Positions 12,678 to 24,400 of a DNA stretch of 64,000 bases are shown one piece after another (within the stretch, counting starts at the first letter, position 1; every line of letters begins with the position of its first letter). The stretch is from positions 243,148,892 through 243,212,891 of the forward strand of contig NC_073696.1 of NCBI RefSeq assembly GCF_029784165.1, written 5' to 3'. The notes beneath the pieces are model-generated. The model was not told the origin of the DNA. It did no database searches and was given only the letters and a program-made list of their open reading frames with translations. The DNA is from Wyeomyia smithii (lineage: Eukaryota > Arthropoda > Insecta > Diptera > Culicidae). The position numbers and the translations under genes are program-made.

Positions 12678-13071
12678 CAAGCCGTCAAGAATTAGTAGAC
12701 TACAGAGGAAGACGCAAAACCAACAGCTTAGAATATTCATTACCCGATTAAAGTGAAATTGCCATAAAAGTGCTTGAAAAAAGTAAGTGCTAGAAAAAGC
12801 TTTAGAAGCTTGTACAGTGTAGCACACAAAAATAGGTACACATGCAGTAAGTACAGTTTATAGAGGAAAGTTACAAATCTGTTTTAAGCGAACAATACCT
12901 TTTACATATAGCCAAAGTGGGACGCCATTTGTAATACACACCAGACAACCGATGCTGGACACCAACACACTTAACAATAGAACGATTATCCTTTCTGTAA
13001 GTAAGCTAACACAGACATAAAACATAAACCAGTAACGAAAGAGGAAAACTACACACAATGTATATTTTCAG

Positions 13072-13112
13072 ACTCCTTGAAAAAGGTGAAATAAAGTCAC
13101 CGAAACTGTCGG
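13072..13112 (+). ncRNA. Degenerate hammerhead-like ribozyme motif, right copy
   Basis: The sequence shows CTTGAAAA at 13076-13083, where an intact hammerhead would have CUGANGA. It is followed by helix II GGTGA (13085-13089) paired with TCACC (13097-13101), then the conserved GAAAC (13102-13106) and GTC at 13108-13110, the usual cleavage triplet. Order and spacing fit the minimal hammerhead reported from Penelope-like elements. The altered core strand suggests decay or a very weak ribozyme. The copy at 9051-9090 has the same defect, so it predates the dimer or is typical of this lineage. Confidence 0.5.
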
Positions 13113-13199
13113 AATGGGAAAAAAGGAAAAAAAACAAATCGTTTTTGCTAGTATACACGGACTGATTAAGCCGATAAACCCATCAAACTTATGCATATA

Positions 13200-13833
13200 C
13201 ATATATCATACGTAGTGTTATTTTATTCTATCTTTAAGTTAAACTGATGCATAAGACGATAATTTGCAACTTTACTCAAATAAGCCAGGAATTTGATTCA
13301 TATTATCAAGCACATGCTCTTTAATTAAATCAAAACTTGAGAGTATTCACATGCATGTTGAGTTTGTTTGTTTACCACGCTATAGCTCTTTTGCACTAAA
13401 TTTCTTTATTTTTGGTTTTCGAGCTACACTAACACTACACGTCTTCTGTACCACTGTAAAATGTGTAGTAGGCAGCGAAAACGAAGTTCAAATAATATGT
13501 GAATCAGATGAATCATTAACATGTGCTTGTTTACTCAACAACGACGCCTCGATAACGACGCTACAACAGCTTGTCTACCGCTCATAACCTGCAATCATAG
13601 TAATCTAATGACGTTGTTCTTGGAGTAAAAGGCGGGAAAAGGCGAAAATATGTTTTAATTTTTTTAAACTTTACCAGTAGATTATTATTATTTTTTCTTG
13701 TTAACTCGTCGGAGATCAAGACAAAACAAACACAAAAAGAATCATTCAAATCCGTTGATTCTATTTTAGGTGAAACGTCTTTTCACAGACACCAACTTAT
13801 TTTTATTTAATAGATAATCTTAATCTTCTAAAC
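13200..13833. other. Region without recognisable gene
   Basis: AT-rich sequence between the Penelope-like dimer and the foldback arm. A 78-residue frame (13351-13587) has no recognisable motif and no family resemblance. No inverted repeats were noticed. Confidence 0.4.
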
Positions 13834-14088
13834 ATATAAAAATGCAGCTCTGTCTGTCTGTCTGTCTGATCCATATAGGCTTGGAAACTTCTAAACCGAT
13901 CGACGTGAAAGTTTGTATATAGGGGTTTAAGAAGCCGAGAAAGGTGACTAAGATAGTTCGAGAACCCTCCCTCTTTTGGAAGGGAGGGGTCCCATACAAA
14001 TGAAACACAAATTTCTGCACATCTCAGAAACTAACCAAGTAAATGGAACCATATTTGGCAGGTGAATGTTTTTTTTTATGTTCATAAT
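13834..14088 (+). repeat. Foldback-like element, outer left arm
   Basis: This starts ATATAAAAATGCA followed by a (CTGT)n run and a GATCCATATAGGCTT segment, which is the inverted match of the segment ending at about 27645. It continues with the first 'A' module, recognised by AAGGGAGGGG and by CATACAAATGAAAC. The arm is interrupted at 14088 by the I-clade retrotransposon and resumes at 17701. Long inverted arms built of tandem modules are the hallmark of foldback elements; no protein is encoded here. Confidence 0.7.
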
Positions 14089-14469
14089 TTTTTTTTCTTC
14101 ATCTATAATTTATTTGACACGGCACAAATACAATTCAATGTTTAACGGCGTAGCTTACTTGCTAAAGTATCTTAATAACCAAAAGCAAATTTTTTATCCT
14201 CGCTGCCGACTACGAGCTGAAACTAAATCTAACTTAAAGCTAGAATGTTTTGCATTAAAGCACTGGTTTGTTGTTTGATGGTTTTCCATTGCTATAGGTA
14301 AGCAGTATATTGAATATGTTCCGCTGCTGAGCCAAGATATTACGGACTGGCATGTTGGGTTGTCTCCCTCGGGCCTTGAGAGTATCGTACGGGTCTGATT
14401 GCTGTTTTCGGATCCGGGGTCTTAACGTGTTCTTGTCGTTTGGTTGGATGTAGGCGGAAGGGGATAGGA

Positions 14470-15240
14470 CTAAACTGGGGCGTGGATGGATTTCAGGAAA
14501 ACGTATATAAGGGACATGTAGGATAGGTCACGGCTCGCCAAGACATCACGAACAGGAACAGCCGGCTTCCTACCTTCGGCCTGCAGGGAAGCTATTAATC
14601 TAGACCTGGCGTCACGGTGTACAGGGCATGACCAAACAACGTGCTCTATGTCGTGATAACCTTCACCACAGGCACAGATACCACTCTCCCCGAGCCCAAC
14701 ACGACGGAGATGCGCGTTAAATCTATAGTGATTGGACATAAGCCGGGACATCACGCAAATGAAATCCCGACCTACATCCAACCCCTTGAACCACGGGTTC
14801 GTCGACACCTTGGGTATAATGGAATGTAACCACCTTCCCAGTTCCCCCTTGGTCCAAAAATTTTGCCAACTGATGATCGTATTCTGACGTACAAATGCGA
14901 AAAATTCATTAAAGGCAATTGGTCTTTCATAAATATCACCGTTTGTTGCGCCCACCTTAGCCAAAGAGTCCGCTTTCTCATTACCCGGTATCGAGCAGTG
15001 AGAAGGGACCCACGCTAAGGTAATCTGAGTAGATTTTTCGGATAAAGCACTCAGATGTTCCCGTATTTTCCCCAGGAAATACGGAGAGTGCTTAACATCT
15101 TTCATCGATCGGAGAGCCTCAATGGAACTGAGACTGTCCGTAAAGATGAAATAATGGTCCGTGGGCATTTTTCGATGATCCCTAGGGTGTACTGAATTGC
15201 AGCTAATTCTGCGACGTAAACAGAAGCAGGATTATCGAGC
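14470..15240 (-). pseudogene. I-clade ORF2, RNase H and C-terminal part
   Basis: The RNase H domain degrades the RNA strand of the RNA-DNA hybrid after reverse transcription. Visible signatures are NTDGSLLDGSTGFGIF just upstream (first Asp, about 15310), a short stretch at about 15170-15235 with the VAELAAI Glu motif, FTDSLSSIEAL (next Asp, near 15140), and WVPSHCSIPGNEKADSLAK with the final His and Asp. A cysteine-rich tail follows (GICACGEGYHDIEHVVWSCP), typical of I/R1-type C-termini. A stop near 15240 separates this from the upstream frame. The final 232-residue frame, ending at 14470, is otherwise intact. Confidence 0.85.
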
Positions 15241-16474
15241 TAATGGGAGACGGTTAAATTGTTATTGAAAATACCGAAGCCAGTGGACCCATCAAGAAGT
15301 GATCCGTCAGTGTTGAACATATTGTTGCAGTTGATGTTTCGATAATTATTGGAAAAAAATTTGGGGATCTGCTGCACGCGTAAATGATCCGGGATTCCAC
15401 GAGTTTCTTCTATCATGGATGTATCGAAAAACACAGTAGAATCAGAAGTATTTGATAAGTCGACACGATTTGGAATATTCGAAGAAGGGTTAATATTTTG
15501 GGACATGTGATTGAAATACAATGTCATAAAACGGGTTTGAGAATTAAGTTCGATTAACCTTTCAAAATTTTCAATCACGGGACGGTTCAAGACCTCACAT
15601 TTGATTAGAATACGAGAAGACAGGCTCCAGAAGCGGGTTTTCAATGGTAGTACTCCAGCTAAGACCTCCAAACTCATCGTATGGGTCGATTGCATGCAAC
15701 CCAAGGCGATACGCAAACAACGGATATTGTATTCGCTCCAGTTTGATCAAATGTGTGTTTGCAGCGGAGCGAAAGCAGAAACACCCGTACTCAATGACAG
15801 ACAATATCGTTGTTTGGTAAAGCCTTATAAGGTCTCCTGGATGGGCTTCCCACCATTGTCCGGTTATTGTACGAAGAAAATTCACTCTTTGTTGACATTT
15901 TTTCATCAGATACCTCACGTGACAACCCCAGGTGCCTTTAGAGTCGAACCAGATACCAAGATATTTGTGTACCAAAACCTGAGAAATCGTTTTACCCATT
16001 AATTGTGTTTGAAGCTGAGCAGGTTCATGCTTCCTAGAAAAAACTACTATCTCAGTCTTCTCCGGAGAGAATTTGATACCTAGCTGTAAAGCCCAAGCGC
16101 GGTACAATGTTTTGCTCCAGGAACTTATTGAACAAGTTCAACAAGCGCCTCTTGGCATTGCCGGGTAGATTCTTCAACAAGTTGAATTTGATTCTATCTA
16201 ACCCAGGCGCGTTATTGTTACAGGACAGGAGGGCAACTGAAAATTCTGCCATCGTAAAAGGTGATTCTATCGCGTCGTGGCCCGGAGACGCATCGCGAAC
16301 AATGTTTTGCTCAGGAACAGAGTCCGGACATACTTTCCTGGCAAAATCAAATATCCACCGACTTAAGACTCCTCGCTTTTGTTGACCGTTACGCGATTCC
16401 GCATTCTTCGGGCTGTGTTCCAAAGAGTGCTCATCGATGTCTCCCTCGACGTCTCGTTCACGAACCGACGCCAA
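15240..16474 (-). pseudogene. I-clade ORF2, reverse transcriptase with core deleted
   Basis: The N-terminal RT flank (SPFTMAEFSVALLSCNNNAPGLDRI) runs to LEQNIVP. It then joins directly, near 16110, to RAWALQLGIKFSPEKTEIVVFSRKH, which lies downstream of the catalytic box. The fingers/palm core and the YxDD motif are therefore missing, and the remaining thumb region (KYLGIWFD, then the SVIEYG segment) cannot polymerise DNA. The joint is a simple internal deletion, followed by two overlapping frames (16107-15595 and 15716-15240) that show a further shift near 15650. Confidence 0.8.
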
Positions 16475-17399
16475 TATCCGCGTTTCTTTGCTTTAGCCAA
16501 GCTTTTAAGCTTGGTATCAAGCTCCGAATACCGTAAATAGTCGCCAGGTATACCTCCCTTCTGGTAGGCCAAAAACGCGTCGGATCTTTGCGTGTAGAGA
16601 TCGGAGCACTCTTGGTCCCACCACGGAGTGGGAGGCCGTTCTTTGATCGTTACGCCGGGATATTTCTTCGTTTGGGCTTGCAACGCGGCGTCGAGAATCA
16701 AGCCCGCGAGAAGGTTGTATTCTTCAAGTGGTGGATGATGTTAAATCGACTCGACCGCTTTTGAAATCATTTCCTCGTATAACTTCCAATCGACATTCCG
16801 TGTGAGGTCATACGGAATATCAATTGGTCGCATGAGGGTTGAACCGTTAGTAATTGAAATAAGAATAGGCAGATGGTCGCTACCGTGAGGATCGAGGATT
16901 ACCTTCCATGTGCAATCCAACCGTAGCGACGTCGAACATAAGGATAGATCCAAAGCGCTTGGGCGCGCTGGAGGTTTCGGGATACGTGTCATTTCACCAT
17001 TGTTTAAAATAGTCATGTCGAAGTCATCGCAAAGGTTATAGATTAAAGAGGAGCGGTTATCATTGTAAGGGGAACCCCAAGCCACACCATGAGAGCTGAA
17101 GTCTCCCAAAATCAAACGTGGCGAGGAAAGAAGTTCTATTAAATCAAAGAGCAGCCGTTGCCCAACCTGTGCTCTGGGAAGAATATATATTGAGGCAATA
17201 CAAAGCTCTTTACCTTGTATTGTCATCTGACATGCGACAACTTCGATACCTGGAATCGAGGGGAGGTTAATACGATAGAAAGAATAGCACTTTTAAATCC
17301 CTAAAAGTACTCCTCCATATGGGGTGGTAAAATTCTTCTTCCAATTTTTGGTAAAATACTTCTACAATTCCACTGTAAGACAGAGATAGAATCCTTCAT
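16363..17399 (-). pseudogene. I-clade ORF2, APE-type endonuclease part
   Basis: The frame begins with MKDSISVLQWNCRS at 17399, the N-terminal signature of the apurinic-like endonuclease that nicks target DNA. A deletion and frame disturbance around 17300-17345 removes part of the domain. The frame resumes with YRINLPSIPGIEVVACQMT and continues from 17226 through LILGDFSSHGVAWGS (the GD.N/S catalytic segment) and DPHGSDHLPILISI (the SDH motif). A stop at about 16740 is followed by a linker ending near 16363. The domain order is right for I-clade ORF2, but the gene is non-functional. Confidence 0.85.
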
Positions 17400-17412
17400 A
17401 TACGCAGATGAA

Positions 17413-17696
17413 TTAGGCATCGAAGGATACAATCGCTGCAAGGAGGGGCCATTGGGCAGTCAACTGCTTCAAAAATGATCTAACTGTTGGGAGGAATGCT
17501 GTAAGAAAAATTTTAATTGGATCGGGTACATTGAAAGTTTCAAAAATCCAGTCCACAATGTCAGAAAATTTCACTAATCCAGAGTTTGTTTCATCAACTG
17601 GGAGTGTAAAAGGAGCAACTGGGGTTTTAGATGTTCCTGGCAGTGCTGGGAACTCCTTCTGGGACTTTAAATTTGCAAGCCCTGGAGGAGTTTGCT
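17413..17696 (-). pseudogene. I-clade ORF1 (gag-like) C-terminal fragment
   Basis: The open frame from the 5' end of the element, QTPPGLANLKSQ onwards, runs for about 94 residues through VKFSDIVDWIFETFN and FLTAFLPTVRSFLKQL to the stop TAA at 17413-17415. It ends 14 bp before the ORF2 start, the usual ORF1/ORF2 layout of I-type elements. ORF1 proteins bind the element RNA. Only the hydrophobic C-terminal part remains and the CCHC knuckles are not included, because of 5' truncation. Confidence 0.65.
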
Positions 17697-17700
17697 ATTA

Positions 17701-19150
17701 ATGTTCATAATGGTTTGACACCCCTCACTTTTCTGGAAGGGGGGGTTCCATACAAATGAAATTCACATTCCTGCACATCTCGAGAACCAACCAACTAAAT
17801 GAAACCAAATTTGACAGGTGAATGTTTTTAGTGGTAACAAATATGTCCATAATGTTTCGATACCCCTTCTTTTTCTGGAAGGGAGGGGTTCCATACAAAT
17901 GAAACAAAAACAAGTAAATGGAACCAAATTTGGCTTGTAGAGGTTTTTCAGAGAAAAAAAAAAATTTTTTTGGTGCTTCGACTCCCCTTTTACTTCTGGA
18001 TAGGAGGGTTCTTATACAAATCATACACAAATTTCTATGGTGGTTTGATAGTCCTTCGTACTCTGTAAGAGGAGGGCTCCTATACAAATTAAACAGATAT
18101 TTCAACCAGGTTTTCCGGAAAACAGCCTAAAATGATCGGGTCGATGTACAGGAACCAAAACTCGACGCCAAGGCGCCATTCTTAAATTTAAGATGGAAAC
18201 TTCGGGTTTCTAATATTGCTGTTTCCGGAACCAGGATGACGCCCAGAGGCCAGAAAATTTCTCCAAATGCCATTTTGAAATCCAACATGGCGAATTCCGG
18301 CTTCTGAGAACAAAACCGTTTTGGGTATTTCTGAAATCGTAATGATGCACTGAAGCTACGAATCAGACAACATTTTGAATTGTAAGATGACAATTTCTGG
18401 TTTCTGGACGACAGCCTAAAATGGTCACCGGAACTAGAATGATAAAAATCGATCACAGACACCATTTTGAATTCAAAGATGGCAACTTCTGGTGTCTAGA
18501 AAACAGCATAAAATGACCAAATACCACCCAATATGAATGTTTCCGGAACCAGAATGACACCCAGAGGACAGAAATTGTTATCACATGCCATTTTGAAGTC
18601 CAAGTTGACGACTTTCGGTTTCTGGAAAACAGCCTAAAGTTACCAAATAAAATGGCCGATTTCCATCCAATATGAGTATCTTAGGAACCAGAATGATATA
18701 CAGCAGCTAAAATTGACCACAGACACCGTTTTGAATTCTAAGATGGCGACTTCCGGTTCCTGGAAAACAGCCTAAATTGTCCAAATAACTGTTTCTTAAA
18801 CCAGAATGACGCTCAGGGACCAGAAATTGTCTCCCAATGCCGTTTTGAAATTCAAGATGGCGACTTCCAGTTTCTGAAAAACAGCGGCGAGTGACCAAAT
18901 ACCCAAGAATATCCCTGGAACCAGAATGATGCAAGGAGCTAAAAACGGACCTCAGACACCATTTCGGATGGTAAGATTGCTTAAAAGAAGAAGAATACCG
19001 AATGGATATTTCCGTAATCGAAATGATGTATAGAAGCCAAGCATTGACCCCGGACACCATTTTGAATTCGTAGATTACCACTTTCAGTGTCTGGAAAACA
19101 ACGAAAATAACTGAATGCTATCCAATATGGGTTTTTCCGGATCAGAGGTG
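17701..19150 (+). repeat. Foldback-like element, inner left arm with A and B modules
   Basis: The arm resumes after the I-element. From 17711 to about 18120 there are repeated A modules (about 150-170 bp; AAGGGAGGGG, CATACAAATGAAAC, AACCAAATTTGGC). From 18120 to about 19150 there are B modules recognised by TTCCGGTTTCTGGAAAACAG, CCGGAACCAGAATGA and CCATTTTGAA. The same modules occur in mirror order and inverted orientation at 26130-27645. The long antisense frames in this stretch are chance products of the repeated module. Confidence 0.75.
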
Positions 19151-19484
19151 ACGTATAATGGAATGTGTAAAAGTTATTTAATTCAACACAAAAATAGGCA
19201 AAACGAACATTGCCAGGTCAGCTGGTTATAATAAATTTCAGTAAGGATCCATCCACATTCCACGAGAACAATTTGATGTGTCAATTCAACATTTTTAGAA
19301 TTTATATGGCTAGTTATCCACGGAGGAGGAGGAGGGGGGGTCGAAATCATTAAAAATCTGTCCACATGGAATGTTGATGGCCCCTAATACATATAGTGAT
19401 AGTGTTTTTGCAAATGTTCGGAGCTTTGAACACTTTAGAATAAAAGTCTTGTTGGGATTCAGCTATAAAAGTCTTTTTATTATA

Positions 19485-20486
19485 CACTGAAAATATGTTT
19501 TAGTTTATTCCACGAAAACGTGTGCATTATATACAAAACCAAGGTTGCTAATCGATAACTTATCGTAAACACCGATAACGATACTGTCTGATATCGTTAT
19601 CGACGATAACGCTAACGTCTTCAGATATTAACGTCATTGCCATGGACGATAGCTACTGGACGGTATCGAATCAATAACGTCTAATAAACGAATTCGCAGT
19701 TTGTTTTCACTTTGGCTGCTGTCTTGGATAGCAACACAAACAAAGTTACATTTGGTCCAATAGCAACGGATCGGCTCGTTGCTATTGCATTGCCAAACTT
19801 ATGAATTCGTTGCTACTCGAGAATTTTTTCTTCCTTGAGTTGTTATTTTTCAAGAGTAAATAGCAACGCTCGGTGCGGTTATTTTGTTGGTTATCAAGCC
19901 AACTTTAGCAACCGAAATATAGCCACTAGTGCACTTGTTCTGATAGACGTTAGTAAGCTGATAACGTCAGGTAAATATCGTAATCGTCGATAACGTTAAT
20001 GTTTGAAGACGCAATCGTCATCGTCGATAACGATAGCAGACGTTATTGGTATCGGCGATGACGATTATCGACGATAATCTATCGTATTAACAAGCCTGTA
20101 CAAAACCTTTTGTTGTTTTCTGCAACGAAACCAATGCGTAATAAATATGAGAGTACTTTCGTCAGAACTGTCAAAGTACGTATTCGTATGCGTAACGAAA
20201 GGTTTCAAAAATGAATGCAATCATTCGTACAAACAAACGCTGCATAATGTAAATAGTACGAAAAATTAGTAAGCCTACGCAATAAAATATACATATTACG
20301 AAATTTTTTGTTCGTTGTTATCCACGTTCGTATGAAAGTACATCCGTGAATTGTACAAATTATGCAATTCTTCTCGATAACTTGCAATACGAATATACTA
20401 TACAATCAACAAAAGTACTGTGCAATCTACGAATTCCATGTTTACGAAACGTGCGTGCAGAGAATAACGAAAAACTATTTTCAGTG
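19485..20486. mobile_element. MITE with CACTGAAAATA inverted termini
   Basis: The termini are CACTGAAAATA and its inverted complement, with TA on each side (19483-19484 and 20487-20488). The inverted repeat extends imperfectly for about 28 bp. It encodes no recognisable protein. It has been split by the hAT MITE at 19540-20098; without that insert the element would be about 435 bp. The TA duplication suggests the Tc1/mariner superfamily, but the family is not identified. Confidence 0.65.
19540..20098. mobile_element. hAT-type MITE with iterated GATAACG motifs
   Basis: The 559-bp element has ends CAAGGTTGCTAATCGATAA and an imperfect inverted complement, TTATCGTATTAACAAGCCTG in part. A perfect 8-bp direct repeat TACAAAAC (19532-19539 and 20099-20106) is diagnostic of hAT-type insertion. 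Both subterminal regions are packed with ATCGTTATCG/CGATAACG-like words, and the centre has no gene. A transposase from elsewhere would be needed for movement. Confidence 0.8.
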
Positions 20487-20689
20487 TAGCTAGTGTAATA
20501 TAAGAGTGTTGTCCTCATCCAGATACCTAGGCATTCTATTTTTGGACCTCTTCGGGAAGTCAGTAGGTGTAAGAAAACCGTTACCTAAGTAATATCGAAG
20601 CATTCAGATTTTCTCCTAGCGCTAATTTTGCTATTTTATTGTTAACACTTAAACATAGTTCAAAGCATATTTTTGAAGCCTATAAGGGT

Positions 20690-21430
20690 TTTTAGGACAA
20701 TGTTTGCCGATACATTGAGATTTGTTTACCAGAAAAATCTAAAGTACAAAATCTCGGTTGTTTGATATTATTCCACCGAGATCAAAACAGAGCTTTTACC
20801 GAGATTCTGAAAAACACAATCGTCAAAATGACATGTGCCTCACTATCAGCATTGTTCGAGTTTCAGTTTAGGTGTTATGAAAATGAAGCAGATTTTGCGG
20901 TTGAGTATCATAATCTGTTCAGAATAGTTAAAATATTTACTGGGTATATACTGTTGCTAATCCTGTTTACTCAAAACGTGTTTTTATTGCAATTTGCAAA
21001 TAGAATTGGTCGAAAAAAATATTTTTGCTTCACTTTATTATCCGTCGCATTTCGGACCCGTTTTTTAATTCTGGTATTCAGGGTGTGCTTCTGGACAGCG
21101 ACGAGCATTGCTTTTTTCCTGGTAGTAACAATTTTCCCATTGGATTTAATTTAAGAATAACCTATCTGCGTTTACTAATGGTTTGAAGAATGAAAATAAT
21201 GGAATACATACTAAATAAATGAATTCGTGTATTTATTCAATTCAATAATTTCTAGAGTTCTCTATAAAAATCACAAAATACGAATTCCAGTGAATTTTAC
21301 CGAAACTCTAATAGCAAACTGACAGTTTAATTTCTAGGCGTTCAGCATATTTTCGGTATTACTTCACAAGTACTTTTGTAAAACCATACCGAGAAGATTT
21401 CAAATGTTTGAATCTCGGTATTTCAATTCA
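20690..21430. repeat. Probable MITE remnant with iterated ACCGAGAT motif
   Basis: The word ACCGAGATT or its complement recurs near 20753, 20778, 20801, 21300, 21387 and 21415, clustered at both sides of a central part. No clean inverted termini or duplications were found. A 130-residue frame at 20762-21154 overlaps it, has no motif and is probably chance. The spacing resembles the subterminal repeat arrays of other elements in this window. Confidence 0.4.
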
Positions 21431-24400
21431 CCGCACTCGTTTATAATGTATAAGTGTGTAAGTAATACGAACTTGATCTATTTTTGCAAGTTTAGTTTAA
21501 AATATTTGTTTCATTTCGAGAGTATCTTTTAAGTTGTAATAGGAACTGTAAACTGTCTTTCGAAAACTCTCGCGCCAAATTATTTTTTGTTATAAGATTT
21601 ATCAGTTGAGGGTTTAAGGGGCATCCCGCTCATTTGCAACTTATATTGCTCCAGTCTGTCATTAAATCTCTGAGCTCTCGGATTTACGTCATTTTTCCAT
21701 TTTCATCGTATAAAAAGGTTTGATTATAACAAAATTCAATTCCAACATATGTGGTAACTAAAGCTCTCTGAATTGAATTTGAACATAATCTCAAAATGTT
21801 AATAGTATCATCTAACATGTTCAGGCTGATGAAAGAATTAGGAATACAGTCTTATCTGCTTCGAGCTCGATGTTTGAAAGAAATCAGATCAACCCGTGAG
21901 AATTGAAAGAACGCAACAATTTCTCAGACTAGAACTTTTACGTGTACACATCATCTACAACACATGTTTTTTCTAGTTATTTTTTAAGTCAAACGTTTTT
22001 AAGTGATCGAAAACAATGGCAACTGGCAGCCTGGACCGGGCTCTACTAAATTAGTACTCTCCTGCTGGTGGCAAGCCTTTCAACAGCAGCCAAATGTTGC
22101 CGTGAATTCTATAGAATGTTTGCACCACACCGCCTGTGTACGTAAAATGCACACGTGGGCCTGTGTTGGATAGCAAGTCGGAATGTTGGTGTTGAAAATA
22201 ATAAAATTTAGAAAATAGTTCACATGTGAAATCAAAGCATCGCCAGCAGTAAAGCCCCGTCAAATTTTATTCGCATTTGGTGTTAGTGAATTTTATAATG
22301 ACTACCGTTAGAGCCTGTGGTTTGTGTCAGCATTAGTGAAAAGTGGGTGCCAAAAGGAAAAAAAAAGTTTGACCACGCGTTAATGTAATGCAAGCATTCA
22401 ACCTTGCTTTTCAAAAGAGATTAAATTGAGCTCTTGTTTTTACATGCACGTTCTATTAAAATTGACTGACGTTGGTAACTTTTACAAGCGAATACTCCTG
22501 CCGAGCTCCGAATCTGTATGAAATTCCAGATGTCTTAGCGAAAAGGCATTAACTTGTCTCGAAGCTTGAGAGTTATTAATTCATCATTTCATCCCGCTAT
22601 CTCCGGCCCAAAGCAATCGGCCTACATATTCGCCCGAGAGTCACGTCATGTGTTCACGTGAAATATTGTGATTCAGATTACTGCAAGCGCTGCGCAAAGT
22701 CGCTCGATCCACTCAGGCACGACGCGTAGCGACAGCCAGCATTCCAATAAATGATTGTTTTATCTAGTTATTTTACGACGAGTGGGAACGTTTGCCGGAC
22801 GCCGCCACTCAAGAATGGCCCCATAAAAATTGCGTCCGATGGCACATGCCTGAAGTGGAGTCATCCCTGCCTGTTGGTTTTTCTTTCAACGATTTCGCGT
22901 GACTCAATAAAAGAGGAAAATCGAACCGAGTTAAAAATAACCTGTGTCCAATCGAACTGTTGATGCTGGAGGAACGAAAAAAAAAAAAAAACAGAAACAA
23001 CCGATTGCCACCAGCCGACACTGGCTAGAATCGGAGCTGCATGTACTGTGAGACAACGTAGACGCATGGTGGTTAGCAGTATTTCCAGTAAACTATACCG
23101 CCCTGTGCGCATTGATGCAAACCAGATGTCGGCAATTTAACTTATCTTACAACTTTCTCAAAAAGCCAACTTAACTTTCTGGCATCACTGTCAAAGATCG
23201 TCGCTCTTAAGACGGACAAACGACAACACGACCGAATCAAGAATCCTCTAATAAGCACCCTAAAACTATCCGCACTCTGCATCCGTCACGCAGCCCATCG
23301 AGAAGCACTTACTCATCAATTGAATGTTAATGTCCCTCAATTTCGACTCAATGACAATGGAAGCCCCGACAGCTTCTTTTTTTACTCGTCGAGAGGGGGA
23401 CAATCATCTAGGAGCTAGTCCGAAATAAAGAAGAACGAATGAAAAAAAAATCTTTCACGACTTCTAAGAGCATCCTTTACCGTCTTCAAAAGTTCGATGA
23501 ATATAGATTAACTGCGATGACAATGGGCTTTTTTTTCGCCTCCACTATTCGTCTCGGACCGAATCTTCGATTCCCGCTCATCATCATTACAATAATCATC
23601 GCCATCCACTTCGTCTTCGGCACCCGGGACCCGCTTGGCAGCATCATCGGTTTCCTCCCCTACGATCCTCGTTCCCTCCCACCACAGTTTATTTCCCGAT
23701 TTTAGCAGAGACATCATCAGATCTTTTTCGGCGGCCAGTATCTAACGCATCTTCCTCCCAAAAGACGGAGGTAATCGAAATCGAACCTTGAAGATAGAAC
23801 ACGAGAAAAAAAATCTAGTGAACATATATAGATGTAGGAAAATATAATCTAGAAAACATAAAGCCTAGAAGTTGCAGAGTCATAAAAAATTTTGGACCGA
23901 TCCTCCCCCGGGGCTTCTGCGGTGTGCTTTTTGCTGGGTTTTTGTTCCAACTGCTGGCAGCAGCTCCGGTCAGAGGCGGCTGGCGTGGTTTTGCTACTGC
24001 AATGGCAAGTTGACAGTTCTATATTTTTAACTATTTATACAAAGGAAACTTTTACTCTATGTTGCAGCTTGAATTCAAAATTGAATTATCTATCGGCATG
24101 TTTTACAATTGCATTTGCTGTCGATTTGTGGTAATGATATTTTTTAAACCATGACCAATTTGTGAAGAGGGTTTATGTAAAAAGGCTATCGATGACGAAA
24201 AAGGAAAAAAAATAAGAGTCTGTTTGATTTGTATAGCAAAGTTCAACAAATTTTTTTTTGTTCACACAAAGTTGTAGACAGTAATGAGCATTATCTTTTT
24301 GCATTTTTCAAGAAGGTCAAAACTATTATCCACAATTTTTCCAAAGAAAATACATCAGTTGAACAAATTATTTCGGCACTAAAAATATTTTTATTATTAT

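Larger units (their letters stand above)
8945..13188. mobile_element. Penelope-like element, head-to-head inverted dimer
   Basis: Two copies of one Penelope-like retroelement lie head to head: a left copy read on the minus strand (8945-10742) and a longer right copy read on the plus strand (10743-13188). The shared arms, about 8972-10742 and 11419-13188, are nearly identical. Comparing the two arms by eye I saw only two substitutions, one of which changes Glu to Asp in the protein. A direct repeat CTTATGCATATA lies outside the pair at 8933-8944 and 13188-13199, so the pair probably entered as one unit. The left end carries 27 bp (8945-8971) missing from the right end. Inverted and truncated 5' copies are a known habit of this class. 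Confidence 0.85.
14089..17700 (-). mobile_element. I-clade non-LTR retrotransposon, 5'-truncated and decayed
   Basis: The element is read on the minus strand. Its 3' end at 14089 is A-rich in that sense (T-run at 14089-14098 on the plus strand), and its 5' end at 17700 lies inside ORF1. A perfect 11-bp direct repeat, ATGTTCATAAT, flanks it at 14078-14088 and 17701-17711, so it inserted in the left foldback arm. The content in order is the ORF1 tail, an APE-type endonuclease, a reverse transcriptase missing its core, and a C-terminal RNase H. An RNase H after the reverse transcriptase is characteristic of the I clade and relatives. It is clearly inactive. Confidence 0.9.

Noticed and set aside
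9335..12827. Frames antisense to the Penelope-like genes (up to 113 residues, present in both arms)
   Set aside because: They repeat in both arms only because the arms are copies; they have no motif and lie opposite the RT/endonuclease.
20762..21154. 130-residue frame with hydrophobic stretches
   Set aside because: It overlaps a block of iterated motifs, shows no family signature, and its hydrophobicity follows from T-rich sequence.
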